A stretch of 64,000 nt of DNA from Knoellia sp. Soil729 (GTDB lineage: Bacteria; Actinomycetota; Actinomycetes; Actinomycetales; Dermatophilaceae): the NCBI RefSeq assembly GCF_001427985.1, contig NZ_LMSA01000002.1, forward strand, positions 215,550 to 279,549. Reading direction: 5' to 3'. Made by a program: the position numbers and the translations under genes. Below the pieces are notes generated by a model. It did no database searches and was not told the origin of the DNA. It saw nothing but the letters and a program-made list of their open reading frames with translations. Below, piece after piece: positions 1 to 8,640 of the stretch. Position 1 is the stretch's first letter. Every line of letters begins with the position of its first letter.

Positions 1-2329
1 CACCCAGCGTCCAGCCGTAGGACGCCGAGCGCACGTCACCCACCGGCTGCCCGTCGCGCAGCAGGACCTCCGCCCCGAACATCAGCGGTTCAGGGTCGGT
101 GAGCAGCACCTGGACGAGCTTGTCGTGGCGCGGGCTCTCACGCTCGGCGACCACGGCGTCACGCCCAATGAAGTCGTGGCCGAGGTCGACGGCGAACCCG
201 AGCCCGGCCATGCCGACGGTGTCGGTGTTGTCGATGTCGTGCCCGTAGTCGCGGTAGGCCTTCTCGAGGCGCAGGGACCCGAGCGCCCGAAGGCCGGCAG
301 GCACCAGCCCGTATGCCGTGCCACGCTCGCGCAGAGCGCTCCAGACCGTGGCCGTGTCGTCGCGCGCGATGTAGAGCTCGTAGCCGAGCTCCCCGACATA
401 GGTGATGCGCACGCAGAGCACCTCGACCCCGGCGACGGTGATCGTGCGGGCGTCACGGAAGGCGAAGGCGTCGTTCGAGAGGTCGGCGTCGGTCAGGGTG
501 GCGAGCAGCTCACGCGAGCGCGGACCCTGCACGTTGAGCTGGCCGGTCGCCTCAGTGACGTCCTCGATGGCGACGTCCGCGTCGCCGATCTGTCGGCGCA
601 GCCAGGCGAGCGTGTGGCCGTGGGCGGTGTCCGATGCGACGACGAGGAAGTCGTTGGGCCCGCGCTTGGTCACCGTCAGGTCGGCCTCGATGCCGCCGTC
701 GGGGCCGAGCCACTGCGTGTAGGTGATCCGGCCGGCATCGCCGTCGACGTGGCCGGTGCTGACCCTCTCCAGCACGGCACCGGCATCCACGCCGGTGACC
801 TCGAACGTCGCCATGAAGGACATGTCGATGAGGCCCACGGCCTGCCGGACGGCCCGGTGCTCGTCGGCCCAGCGGTCGAACCACGGCTGGCGACCCCAGG
901 ACGGGGTGAGCTGCGGCGTCTGTCCGTCACCGGCATACCAGTCGGCACTCTCCCAGCCGGAGACGTCCTTGAGCCGGGCGCCGGCGGCGACCATCTCGTC
1001 GTGGACCGGTGACACGAAGGTCCCGCGCCCGGTCACGAGCTCGATGCCGGGAGTGTGGGCGGCATAGGTCCTGCCCAGGACCTCCATGACCCGGCTCTCG
1101 CGATAGTCACGGTGCAGCTGGTGCGGCATGAAGCGGGCGACGTCGATGGCGGTGACGTCCACGTCGGGGCGGCCCGTCGAGATCCACTGTGCGACAACGC
1201 GTCCCAGCCCTCCGCTGCTGAGGATGCCGACGGAGTTCAGGCCCGCCGCAACGAAGTAGCCCTGCAGGTTGGGCGCCTCACCCACGGCGGGAAGCCGGTC
1301 AGGGGTGAACGACTCCGGACCACAGAAGAACGTGCGGACGCCGGCGTCGAGCGTGACAGGCACCCGCGACATCGCGACCTCGAGAGCCGGGGCCATCCGC
1401 TCCCAGTCCGGCGGAAGCGTGCCGAACGAGAAGTCGTCCGGTATCCCGTCGAGCTGCCAGGGCGCCGCGACCGGCTCGAACAGGCCGACCATCATGCCGC
1501 CGCCCTCCTCGCGGTAGTAGCCGTAGCGCGCCGGGTCCTCGAAGACCGGGCCGTTGGGGTCGAGCCCGGGGATCGTGTCGGTGATGAGGTAGTAGTGCTC
1601 GGCGGCCTGGTTGGGGATGACGACGCCGTGCCGCTCCCCCAGCTGGCGGGCCCACATGCCGGTGCAGTTGACGACGGTCTCGCACTCGATGTCTCCCGCG
1701 CTGGTGCGCAGGCCGGTGACGCGCGGGAGCGCCCCGTCGGGGCGGGTGAGGACGTCACCGGCCGTCACGCCCTCGACGATGCGCACGCCGAGGTTCCTGG
1801 CTCCTCGGGCGAGCGACATGGTGAGGTCGACGGGGTTGACGCGACCGTCACCCGGGACGTGGAAGCCGCGGATGAGGCCGTCCATGTCGGCGTGCGGGAA
1901 GAGGTCGGCCATCTCGCGCGGGCCGATCTCGTCGACCTCGAGCCCGAGGCGGCGCTGGAAGGCCGCAACGCGGCGGTACTCCTCGAGCCGGTCGCTCTCG
2001 CCGACGGCCTCGATGAGACCGACGGGACGGAACCCGGTGGACAGGCCCGTCTCGGCCTCGAGGCGTGTGAACAGGTCGCGGGAGTACAGCCGGATGCCGG
2101 TCAGGGTCTCGCTCGTGGAGCCGAAGCAGGTCATCAGCCCGGCCGCGTGCCATGTCGTGCCGCTCGTCAGGCGGTCGCGCTCGACGAGGACGACGTCGGT
2201 CACGCCCTCGTGCGCCAGGTGGTAGGCGATCGAGGCCCCGATGACCCCGCCACCGATGATGACGACGCGGGCGCGGTCGGGCAGCTGGGAGGTCGAGGTC
2301 GAGGTCGAGGTCGCAGGGGAAGCACTCAC
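1..2329 (-). CDS. FAD-dependent sarcosine/dimethylglycine dehydrogenase-like protein with GcvT domain (partial, 3' end off window)
   Basis: Oxidative demethylation of an N-methylglycine, passing the one-carbon unit to tetrahydrofolate, is the role known for this family. 776 codons are visible; family members are about 800-850 residues, so only a short C-terminal piece is missing beyond base 1. The N-terminus has a dinucleotide-binding GGGVIG at residues 26-31 and an SGTTWHAAG motif whose histidine (about residue 61) is the covalent FAD attachment site in dimethylglycine oxidases. A DAO-type flavin domain fills about residues 20-400, and an aminomethyltransferase (GcvT-like) region starts near residue 430. 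The start is a GTG; an in-frame stop lies just upstream and no good ribosome site is seen. Residues 6-14 are a Thr/Ser repeat encoded by tandem hexamers. Sarcosine versus dimethylglycine specificity cannot be told from sequence. Confidence 0.85.
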   Translation of the reverse strand, partial: MSASPATSTSTSTSQLPDRARVVIIGGGVIGASIAYHLAHEGVTDVVLVERDRLTSGTTWHAAGLMTCFGSTSETLTGIRLYSRDLFTRLEAETGLSTGFRPVGLIEAVGESDRLEEYRRVAAFQRRLGLEVDEIGPREMADLFPHADMDGLIRGFHVPGDGRVNPVDLTMSLARGARNLGVRIVEGVTAGDVLTRPDGALPRVTGLRTSAGDIECETVVNCTGMWARQLGERHGVVIPNQAAEHYYLITDTIPGLDPNGPVFEDPARYGYYREEGGGMMVGLFEPVAAPWQLDGIPDDFSFGTLPPDWERMAPALEVAMSRVPVTLDAGVRTFFCGPESFTPDRLPAVGEAPNLQGYFVAAGLNSVGILSSGGLGRVVAQWISTGRPDVDVTAIDVARFMPHQLHRDYRESRVMEVLGRTYAAHTPGIELVTGRGTFVSPVHDEMVAAGARLKDVSGWESADWYAGDGQTPQLTPSWGRQPWFDRWADEHRAVRQAVGLIDMSFMATFEVTGVDAGAVLERVSTGHVDGDAGRITYTQWLGPDGGIEADLTVTKRGPNDFLVVASDTAHGHTLAWLRRQIGDADVAIEDVTEATGQLNVQGPRSRELLATLTDADLSNDAFAFRDARTITVAGVEVLCVRITYVGELGYELYIARDDTATVWSALRERGTAYGLVPAGLRALGSLRLEKAYRDYGHDIDNTDTVGMAGLGFAVDLGHDFIGRDAVVAERESPRHDKLVQVLLTDPEPLMFGAEVLLRDGQPVGDVRSASYGWTLG

Positions 2330-2352
2330 ACGCGGAGGCTACCGACGACACC

Positions 2353-2424
2353 GACCGATTGCCCGTTCGGCCAGGAAGACGCGAGGCTCACCGCTGCTGG
2401 AAGCAGCCGAACGGGCAGTCAGTC
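2353..2424. terminator. Inverted repeat, TTGCCCGTT family copy 1
   Basis: Arms at 2353-2370 and 2407-2424 pair with two mismatches around the core TGCCCGTTCGG. It lies directly after the 3' end of the 3-hydroxyacyl-CoA dehydrogenase gene on the minus strand and before the start of the next gene. The same core recurs at 22964-23015 and 39394-39454. Confidence 0.6.
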
Positions 2425-2448
2425 GAGCAGCGAGGGGGCCGGCGGCGC

Positions 2449-4227
2449 TCAGGCGTAGGTGCGGAAACCCCGTCCGGTCTTGCGGCCCAGGTAGCCCGCC
2501 GTCACGAGGTGCTCGAGCAGCGGCGCCGGCGCGTAGCCCGGTTCCCGGAACTCGATGTAGAGCTCGCGCTCGATGGCCAGCGACACGTCGAGGCCCACGA
2601 CGTCGAGCAGCTCGAACGGCCCCATCGGAAGGCCACAACCAGTCTTCATCGCGGTGTCGATGTCGTCGGCCGTGGCGTAGTTGGCCGACAGCATCTTGAT
2701 CGCGTCGTTGAGGTAGGGGAAGAGCAACGCGTTGACGATGAAGCCCGACCGGTCGCCGCAGGTCACCGGCTGCTTGCCGATCTCGCGACAGAGCTCCTGG
2801 ACGGTCGCCACGACGTCGTCGCCGGTCGACACGGTGTGCACGACCTCCACGAGCCTCATCACCTGGGCGGGGTTGAAGAAGTGCATGCCGACGACGTCCT
2901 GGGGTCGTGACGTGACACGCGCGCACTCGATGATCGGCAGTGAGGACGTGGTCGTGGCCAGGATCGCCCCCGGCTTGCAGATCACGTCGAGCTCGCGGAA
3001 GAGCTCCTGCTTGACGTCGAGGTCCTCGGCGATCGCCTCGACGACCAGGTCGACCTCGGCGAGGTCGGCGCGCGAGGTCGTGGGGTGCAGACGCGACAGC
3101 AGCGCGTCGACCTCCTCCTGGGTGGCCCGGCCCTTCTCGACGGCCCGCGCCTGCGACTTCTCGATGGCCGCACGGACCCCGGCGAGCTTGTCCTCACTAC
3201 GGGCGACGAAGGTGACCGACTTCCCGGCCTTGGCGAGGACCTCGATGATGCCGGTCGCCATGGTGCCCGACCCGATCACTCCGACGGAGGACACCTCGCG
3301 CAACGTCACGCCGTCGGCGACTCCGGTGGACGGCGTCTGGGCGTCCGCCACCACCTCGGGCGAGCCGGCCGCTGCGTAGGTGTAGAAGCCGCGTCCCGTC
3401 TTGCGCCCCGTGAGGCCGGCGGACACCATCTGCTTGATGATCGGGCTGGGGGCGTGCAGGCGGTCGCGGCCCTGCTTGTACATCGTGTCGAGGATCTCGT
3501 ATGCCGTGTCGAGACCGATGAGGTCGAGCAGTGCCAGCGGGCCCATCGGGTAGCCGCAGCCGAGCTTCATGGCCGCGTCGATGTCCTCGCGCGTGGCGTA
3601 GCGGCTCTCGAACATCGACACCGCGTGGTTGAGGTAGCCGAAGAGCAGCGCGTTGGCGATGAACCCGGCCTTGTCACCGACGATGACCGGCTTCTTGCCG
3701 AGGCGCTCCGCCAGCGCCTTGACGTCCTCGAAGACGTCGTCCGCGGTGATGACCGTGCGGATGACCTCGACGAACTGCAGGACCGGAGCGGGGTTGAAGA
3801 AGTGCATGCCGACGACGCGCATCGGGGTGCTCGTCGACGCAGCGATCTCGGTCACGGGCAACGAGGAGGTGTTCGTCGCCAGGATGGCGTCTGCGGCGAC
3901 GATCGAGTCGAGCCTGCCGAAGATCTCCTTCTTGAGCTCCAGCTGCTCGGGCACCGCCTCGACGACGAGCTGGCAGTCCACGAGCGCCTCGAAGTCGGTC
4001 GCATAGCTGACGTGGGCGTGCAGGGTGTCGTGAGCGGCTTGGTCGATCTTGCCGCGGTCGAGCGCGCGCCCCGTCGACTTGGCGAGGAACGACCGCCCCC
4101 GCTCGACGGCTGCATCGGTGATGTCCACCGCGACGACGTCGATACCGTTGCGCGCGAACACCTCCACGATGCCGGCACCCATGGTGCCCAGTCCGATGAC
4201 GCCAACCTTGGTGAACTTCCGTGACAT
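2449..4227 (-). CDS. Tandem-module 3-hydroxyacyl-CoA (3-hydroxybutyryl-CoA) dehydrogenase
   Basis: NAD-dependent oxidation of 3-hydroxyacyl-CoA in fatty acid or butyrate-type metabolism. The 592-residue protein holds two complete copies of the dehydrogenase fold. Module 1 (about 1-300) begins with a nucleotide-binding GLGTMGAG at residues 12-19; module 2 (about 312-592) begins with GSGTMATG. Each copy has the MHFFNPAP/MHFFNPAQ segment and a C-terminal helical domain with a GRKTGRGFYTY or GRKTGRGFRTY ending. Such double proteins are known in actinobacteria; single-module homologues are about 285 residues. I chose the ATG at 4227 (GGGAG ten bases upstream) over an upstream in-frame start at 4725 that would add 166 residues of low-complexity sequence. 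Both copies keep the key motifs, so both may be active. Confidence 0.9.
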   Translation of the reverse strand: MSRKFTKVGVIGLGTMGAGIVEVFARNGIDVVAVDITDAAVERGRSFLAKSTGRALDRGKIDQAAHDTLHAHVSYATDFEALVDCQLVVEAVPEQLELKKEIFGRLDSIVAADAILATNTSSLPVTEIAASTSTPMRVVGMHFFNPAPVLQFVEVIRTVITADDVFEDVKALAERLGKKPVIVGDKAGFIANALLFGYLNHAVSMFESRYATREDIDAAMKLGCGYPMGPLALLDLIGLDTAYEILDTMYKQGRDRLHAPSPIIKQMVSAGLTGRKTGRGFYTYAAAGSPEVVADAQTPSTGVADGVTLREVSSVGVIGSGTMATGIIEVLAKAGKSVTFVARSEDKLAGVRAAIEKSQARAVEKGRATQEEVDALLSRLHPTTSRADLAEVDLVVEAIAEDLDVKQELFRELDVICKPGAILATTTSSLPIIECARVTSRPQDVVGMHFFNPAQVMRLVEVVHTVSTGDDVVATVQELCREIGKQPVTCGDRSGFIVNALLFPYLNDAIKMLSANYATADDIDTAMKTGCGLPMGPFELLDVVGLDVSLAIERELYIEFREPGYAPAPLLEHLVTAGYLGRKTGRGFRTYA

Positions 4228-4310
4228 GGTGGCGAGTCTCCCAGAGTGGTGGCGGCGTGTCGTCACCGCGCCGACGTGAGCCTGCCCACCCCCACCTGCC
4301 GCGACATCCG

Positions 4311-5678
4311 TCAGCTCGCCGACGACGCCGTGACGGCGGCCGACTCGTCCTGCTCCGCGACGAGACTCCACGGCCGCACGAGGACCAGCAGGACGAGTGC
4401 CGCGAGCCACACAGCCCCGGTCATGACCACGGCCATGCCCACCGCGCTCCCCGTGCTGACCAGGCCGGTGAGCGGGGTGATGATGCTGGCCATGCCGAAC
4501 TGGATGGCGCCGAGGAGGGCGGCTGCTGAGCCGGCTGCCTCCCCGTGCCGAGACAGGGCGAGCGCCGGCGTGTTGGGGAAGGACAGTCCGACGGCGAACA
4601 TCACGAACCAGAGCGGCACGAGAACGAGGACGAGTGGCGCGTTGGTCAGGGCGGCCACCAGCAGGCCGGTCGTCGCGAGCATGCCCAGGGCGACCCCGCC
4701 GGTGAGGATGTGCTGGGGCTCCCACCTGCGCAGCAGGAACGGGTTGACCTGGGTCGCGATGATGAGTCCGGCCGCGTTGACGCCGAACAGGATGCCGAAC
4801 TGCTGCTCGTCCAGGCCGTAGTACTCCTGGAGCACGAAGGACGAGCCGGCGACGTAGGCGAAGAGCGCGCTGAACATCAGGCCGGCGAGCAGCACGAGGC
4901 CGACGAAGGGCCGGTCCCGCAGCAGGCCGGCATACGTGCGCAGGGTCGCGCCGATCCGGGCAGGGCGGCGGCGCTGGACCGGCAGCGTCTCGTCCATCCC
5001 GCGCAGCGCCACCACGAAGAGCACGACGGCCATCAGGGCGAGGAAGACGAAGATCCCGCGCCAGCCGGTGAGCTGGAGCAGCAGTCCGCCGAGCGACGGC
5101 GCGAGGATGGGCGCCACGCCGATGACGAGCGTGAGGTGGCTGAGCAGCCCGGCCGCGCGGCGACCCGAGAAGAGGTCACGCACGACGGCCATCGCCGTCA
5201 CCGCGACCGCCGCGCCGGAGACTCCCTGACCGATGCGCACGGCGGTGAGGATCTCGATCGACGGCGCGAAAGCGGCGAGCACCGACATCGTGGCGTGCGC
5301 GGCGATGCCGCCGAGCATGACCCGGCGCCGCCCCACCGCGTCGGAGACCGGGCCGAGGACGAGCTGGCCGAGACCCAGGCCGAGCATGATGCCGGTGAGG
5401 GTGAACTGCACCTGCGGCTCGCTGGCGCCGAGGTCGTCGGCAAGCGTCGGCAGCGCCGGCAGGTAGGTGTCGATGGTCAGCGGACCGAGGGCGACCAGGG
5501 CGCCGAGGACGAGGACCATCCGGACGTAGGCGCGGCCGACGAGAGCCGGCGCCTTCGCCGGAAGGGAGGCCGGTGCTGTGCTCGGGGCAGCGTCGGGCCG
5601 CGGCTCGGTCAGGACTCCGACACCGCCGGTCCCCTCAACGGGTTCGGCGGACAACGAGGGGGCGGGTCGCGCTGGCAT
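4311..5678 (-). CDS. Bcr/CflA-type multidrug MFS transporter
   Basis: Predicted proton-driven drug exporter in the cytoplasmic membrane. 455 residues with a roughly 50-residue cytoplasmic N-terminal tail, then 12 predicted membrane segments starting with VLVLGALVALGPLTIDTYLPALP, in which the TIDTYLPALP signature of the Bcr/CflA (DHA1) subfamily is clear. The loop between segments 2 and 3 carries GPVSDAVGRRR, the MFS motif A. GGAG lies upstream of the ATG. Substrate is unknown; bicyclomycin, chloramphenicol or sulfonamide export is known for relatives but not shown here. Confidence 0.88.
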   Translation of the reverse strand: MPARPAPSLSAEPVEGTGGVGVLTEPRPDAAPSTAPASLPAKAPALVGRAYVRMVLVLGALVALGPLTIDTYLPALPTLADDLGASEPQVQFTLTGIMLGLGLGQLVLGPVSDAVGRRRVMLGGIAAHATMSVLAAFAPSIEILTAVRIGQGVSGAAVAVTAMAVVRDLFSGRRAAGLLSHLTLVIGVAPILAPSLGGLLLQLTGWRGIFVFLALMAVVLFVVALRGMDETLPVQRRRPARIGATLRTYAGLLRDRPFVGLVLLAGLMFSALFAYVAGSSFVLQEYYGLDEQQFGILFGVNAAGLIIATQVNPFLLRRWEPQHILTGGVALGMLATTGLLVAALTNAPLVLVLVPLWFVMFAVGLSFPNTPALALSRHGEAAGSAAALLGAIQFGMASIITPLTGLVSTGSAVGMAVVMTGAVWLAALVLLVLVRPWSLVAEQDESAAVTASSAS

Positions 5679-5809
5679 GGTGCTGGCTCCTGGGATGTGG
5701 TCGTCGGATCATGGTCGCGGCGCACATCGATGAACCCGCATCACGTGGTGCAAGTCGCGAGCGGCCTGATGCATTCCCGGGCGACCCGCGCTGCCCGACC
5801 GAGGGCGAC

Positions 5810-5815
5810 TAGGGT
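5810..5815 (+). promoter_or_regulatory. -10 element TAGGGT of a leaderless nucS promoter
   Basis: TAGGGT ends six bases before the GTG start of nucS, so transcription would begin at or next to the start codon. No convincing -35 box is visible. Confidence 0.5.
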
Positions 5816-5821
5816 GACCCG

Positions 5822-6517
5822 GTGCGAGTGGTGATTGCGAAGTGCAGCGTCGACTACGACGGACGGTTGACGGCCCACCTCCCGCTGGCGACGAGGCTGC
5901 TCATGGTCAAGGCCGACGGCTCGGTGCTCATCCACTCCGACGGCGGGTCCTACAAGCCGCTCAACTGGATGTCGCCGCCGTGCGCGATGGCGGAGGTCGA
6001 GCCCGAGGAGGCAGAGCTGGCCGAGGGCGTCACGGCGGTCTGGGTGGTCCAGCACGCCAAGTCCGAGGACCGCCTGCGGGTGAGGCTGCACGAGATCCAC
6101 AGCGACAGCAGCCATGACCTCGGTGTCGACCCCGGCCTCGTCAAGGACGGCGTCGAGGCGCACCTGCAGAGGCTGCTCGCGGAGCACATCACGACCCTCG
6201 GCGACGGCTACACCCTCACCCGCCGCGAGTACATGACGCCGATCGGTCCTGTCGACATCCTGTGCAAGGACGGCGCCGGTGCGACGGTGGCCGTCGAGAT
6301 CAAGCGGCGTGGCGACATCGACGGCGTCGAGCAGCTCACGCGCTACCTCGAGCTGATGAACCGCGACCCGCACCTGCGTCCCGTCGTCGGCATCTTTGCC
6401 GCGCAACAGATCAAGCCGCAGGCACGCACGCTTGCCGAGGACCGCGGCATACGTTGCGTCGTCCTCGACTACGACGACCTCAAGGGCATCGACAACAGCG
6501 AGCACCGCCTCTTCTGA
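5822..6517 (+). CDS. nucS: Mismatch-specific endonuclease NucS/EndoMS
   Basis: Cuts both strands at mismatches; in actinobacteria, which lack MutS/MutL, it provides non-canonical mismatch repair together with the beta clamp. The 231-residue length matches mycobacterial NucS. The N-terminal domain begins [15 protein letters not shown], with [11 protein letters not shown] further on; the C-terminal nuclease domain carries [19 protein letters not shown] near residues 157-176, including the acidic and lysine residues of the RecB-like site. Start is the GTG at 5822, six bases after a TAGGGT box, which suggests a leaderless mRNA. It stands alone, with divergent and convergent neighbours. Confidence 0.95.
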   Translation: MRVVIAKCSVDYDGRLTAHLPLATRLLMVKADGSVLIHSDGGSYKPLNWMSPPCAMAEVEPEEAELAEGVTAVWVVQHAKSEDRLRVRLHEIHSDSSHDLGVDPGLVKDGVEAHLQRLLAEHITTLGDGYTLTRREYMTPIGPVDILCKDGAGATVAVEIKRRGDIDGVEQLTRYLELMNRDPHLRPVVGIFAAQQIKPQARTLAEDRGIRCVVLDYDDLKGIDNSEHRLF

Positions 6518-6534
6518 GGAGCGCCAACAACCCC

Positions 6535-7158
6535 TCAGACCACCGCTCGGTCGGCGCTCCCGGGCCAGGACAGGATCGTGACGTCGTCGGCGTCGATCGA
6601 CACCTCGGCCACGGCGCAGTTGGGCAGGAACTGCCGTGCCGCCAGGTCGTTGCGCACGTTGCGGCCCATCCGCGGCAGGCAGAACGACATGACCCCGCCG
6701 TGCGAGAAGACCAGCACGGTCTCTCCGCGGTGCTGGTCCGAGATCTCCTCCAGGGCCGCCCGGTAGCGGTCGAGCACCTCGCGACCGCTCTCACCGCCCG
6801 GGATGAACGTGTCGAGCTCACCGGCCTTCCACGACTCGAAGACCTCCAAGAGCTCGGGGTCGTCGTGGTCACGCCCTGCGAGCGCTCCGACCGAGAACTC
6901 CTGGAGCCCCTCGACCATGCGCGGAGCGACGTCGAGCACCTCGGCGGCGACGGCGCCCGAATCCACCGCCCGCTGCATGCGGCTCGTGTAGACCCCGGCG
7001 ACGTTGCGCAGGCGCAGCGACTCCGCCAGCTCGCGCACCTGCTGCCCACCCTTGTCGGTCAGCCATCCCCCATCGTCTGACAGCACCCTGGCGTGCGGGT
7101 AGTCGGCATCTCCGTGACGCGCGACCAGCAGGGTCGCGGGGCAGAACAAATCGCTCAC
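6535..7158 (-). CDS. Histidine phosphatase (phosphoglycerate mutase-like) family protein
   Basis: A phosphohydrolase of the two-histidine superfamily. In 207 residues the catalytic LLVARHGDADY lies near the N-terminus (His of RHG is the phospho-acceptor), and the second histidine sits in FSHGGVMSF late in the protein. An in-frame region upstream to 7572 is antisense to the next gene and non-homologous, so I place the start at the GTG at 7158, with a GGTGGAGG stretch immediately upstream. Substrate cannot be predicted; relatives include cofactor-dependent mutases, sugar phosphatases and SixA-like phosphatases. Confidence 0.8.
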   Translation of the reverse strand: MSDLFCPATLLVARHGDADYPHARVLSDDGGWLTDKGGQQVRELAESLRLRNVAGVYTSRMQRAVDSGAVAAEVLDVAPRMVEGLQEFSVGALAGRDHDDPELLEVFESWKAGELDTFIPGGESGREVLDRYRAALEEISDQHRGETVLVFSHGGVMSFCLPRMGRNVRNDLAARQFLPNCAVAEVSIDADDVTILSWPGSADRAVV

Positions 7159-7254
7159 TCCTCCACCTTCCCACGTCGGGCCGACAAGCCGTCCGTATGC
7201 CGTGTGCCCGGAATGCGTTCGACAGTGCGCCTCGGGCGATGGTCGACTGGGCGG

Positions 7255-8523
7255 GTGACCGACGACCTGACCTCTGCCACGCTCGACCTCCATGACGAGA
7301 GCGAGGAAGGCGCCGCCCGGGTCACCGGCTGGCTGGAGGCCGTCATGCGCGGCTTCCACCAGGGCAGCCCCACCGAGGAGTTCGGCACCAGGTGGCTGCA
7401 GTCGCAGCGGGCGGACGGTGCGGTCAACCGCGGCGTGTGGCAGGCACCCGTCGCCGGGCTCTCGAACGCTGTGCCAGTCGCGACCTTCGGCCACATCGTC
7501 AAGACCATCAACACCGGCGCCGCAGTCGTCCCTGCGTGGATGATCACCGACGTCACGGTGGCGCCGACCCACCGTCGCCGGGGACTCATGCGCCGGCTCA
7601 TGACCGAGAACCTCGACGCCGCTGTCGCCGATGGTGCTCCCCTCGCGGTGCTCACAGCGTCAGAGGGGTCGATCTACCAACGATTCGGCTTCGGCCCCGC
7701 GACCCGAGAGGCCCGTGTCCGCGTGGACACGTCACCACGCTTCCGGCTGCGCGAGAGGCTCGCCGACGACGGCCGAGTCGTCATCGTTCCTGCGACGGAG
7801 GCATGGCCCCTCCTCGAGAAGGTGTTCGCCCGTCACCATGAGGTCACGCGCGGAAGCGTGGGACGCCCCACCTACTACGAGGAGTGGCTCAAGGGCTACG
7901 ACTGGGACGAGATGAGCGAGGACCGCAAGCAGCGCCTGGCCGTGCACCTCGACGCCGGGGGTGAGCCGGATGGCTTCGTGGCCTACGCGATGAAGCGCAA
8001 GGACGAGGTCGGTGAGGTCGAGGTGCGAGACATGGTGACGGCCGGTCCAGCCGCGCACCTCGGGCTCTGGCGGTTCCTCGCGGACATCGACCTCGCGGAA
8101 GTCGTGACGGCACCTGCTCCCGTCATCGACCCGCTCCAGCACGCGCTGGTCGACCACCGCGTCCGCCGGGTCACGTCGGTGGGCGACCACCTGTGGGTGC
8201 GCATCCTCGACCTCGTGGCATGCCTGGAGGCCCGTCCCTGGTCCGGCGAGGGCGAACTCGTCGTGCGGGTGATCGATGAGCTCGGCCACGCCGACGGCAC
8301 CGTGCGGGTCGAGGCGGGCGGTGGACGCGCGACGGCCGCGCCCAGCTCCGCGCAGCCCGAGGTCACCCTGGACGTCGAGACGCTCGGCGCGCTGTACCTC
8401 GGGGACGTGCCTGTGGACGTCCTCGCACGCGCGGACCGCCTCGAGGGCACCGAGGATGCGGTGCGCCGGTTCGCGGCACTGGCGGACGGCAGCCCCTCCC
8501 CCTACTGCAACACCCACTTCTGA
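7255..8523 (+). CDS. Eis-like GNAT N-acetyltransferase
   Basis: Predicted acetyl-CoA-dependent lysine or amine acetyltransferase of the Eis (enhanced intracellular survival) group. With the GTG at 7255 the protein has 422 residues, close to mycobacterial Eis (about 400). The first GNAT domain contains VTVAPTHRRRGLMRRLM, the acetyl-CoA loop; a degenerate second GNAT domain follows, and an SCP2-like C-terminal domain ends in CNTHF. In Eis the free carboxylate of a C-terminal phenylalanine acts in catalysis, and this protein also ends in Phe. An ATG at 7213 is an alternative start. The natural substrate is unknown. Confidence 0.82.
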   Translation: MTDDLTSATLDLHDESEEGAARVTGWLEAVMRGFHQGSPTEEFGTRWLQSQRADGAVNRGVWQAPVAGLSNAVPVATFGHIVKTINTGAAVVPAWMITDVTVAPTHRRRGLMRRLMTENLDAAVADGAPLAVLTASEGSIYQRFGFGPATREARVRVDTSPRFRLRERLADDGRVVIVPATEAWPLLEKVFARHHEVTRGSVGRPTYYEEWLKGYDWDEMSEDRKQRLAVHLDAGGEPDGFVAYAMKRKDEVGEVEVRDMVTAGPAAHLGLWRFLADIDLAEVVTAPAPVIDPLQHALVDHRVRRVTSVGDHLWVRILDLVACLEARPWSGEGELVVRVIDELGHADGTVRVEAGGGRATAAPSSAQPEVTLDVETLGALYLGDVPVDVLARADRLEGTEDAVRRFAALADGSPSPYCNTHF

Positions 8524-8550
8524 CCCCTGCCTCTGGTAGTGGGTGGGTGC

Positions 8551-8626
8551 CTCAGTTCGGCCACATGGATTGTGGGGTGCAGGCGTTTGCGACGAAGGAG
8601 CAACTGAGCCTGTACCGCACAATCCA
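8551..8626. other. Interleaved inverted repeats (pseudoknot-like) between convergent genes
   Basis: CTCAGTT (8551-8557) pairs with AACTGAG (8602-8608), and TGGATTGTG (8566-8574) pairs with CACAATCCA (8618-8626). The two pairs interleave (A-B-A'-B'), which gives pseudoknot rather than nested hairpin geometry. It fills the gap between the convergent eis-like and meaA genes and may simply serve as a terminator. Confidence 0.35.
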
Positions 8627-8640
8627 GGTCGCCGTGGGCG

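Noticed and set aside
2290-2316. Tandem hexamer GAGGTC repeats as a phase-variable or regulatory element
   Set aside because: Only about four units, encoding Thr/Ser near the start of the dehydrogenase; more easily explained as a low-complexity protein tail.
1055-2458. 467-codon plus-strand frame at the left end
   Set aside because: Antisense to the flavin dehydrogenase, whose minus-strand translation has clear FAD and GcvT motifs.
7195-7213. GGAAT at 7209 as a SigR promoter for the Eis-like gene
   Set aside because: The bases 18 downstream read CGG rather than GTT.
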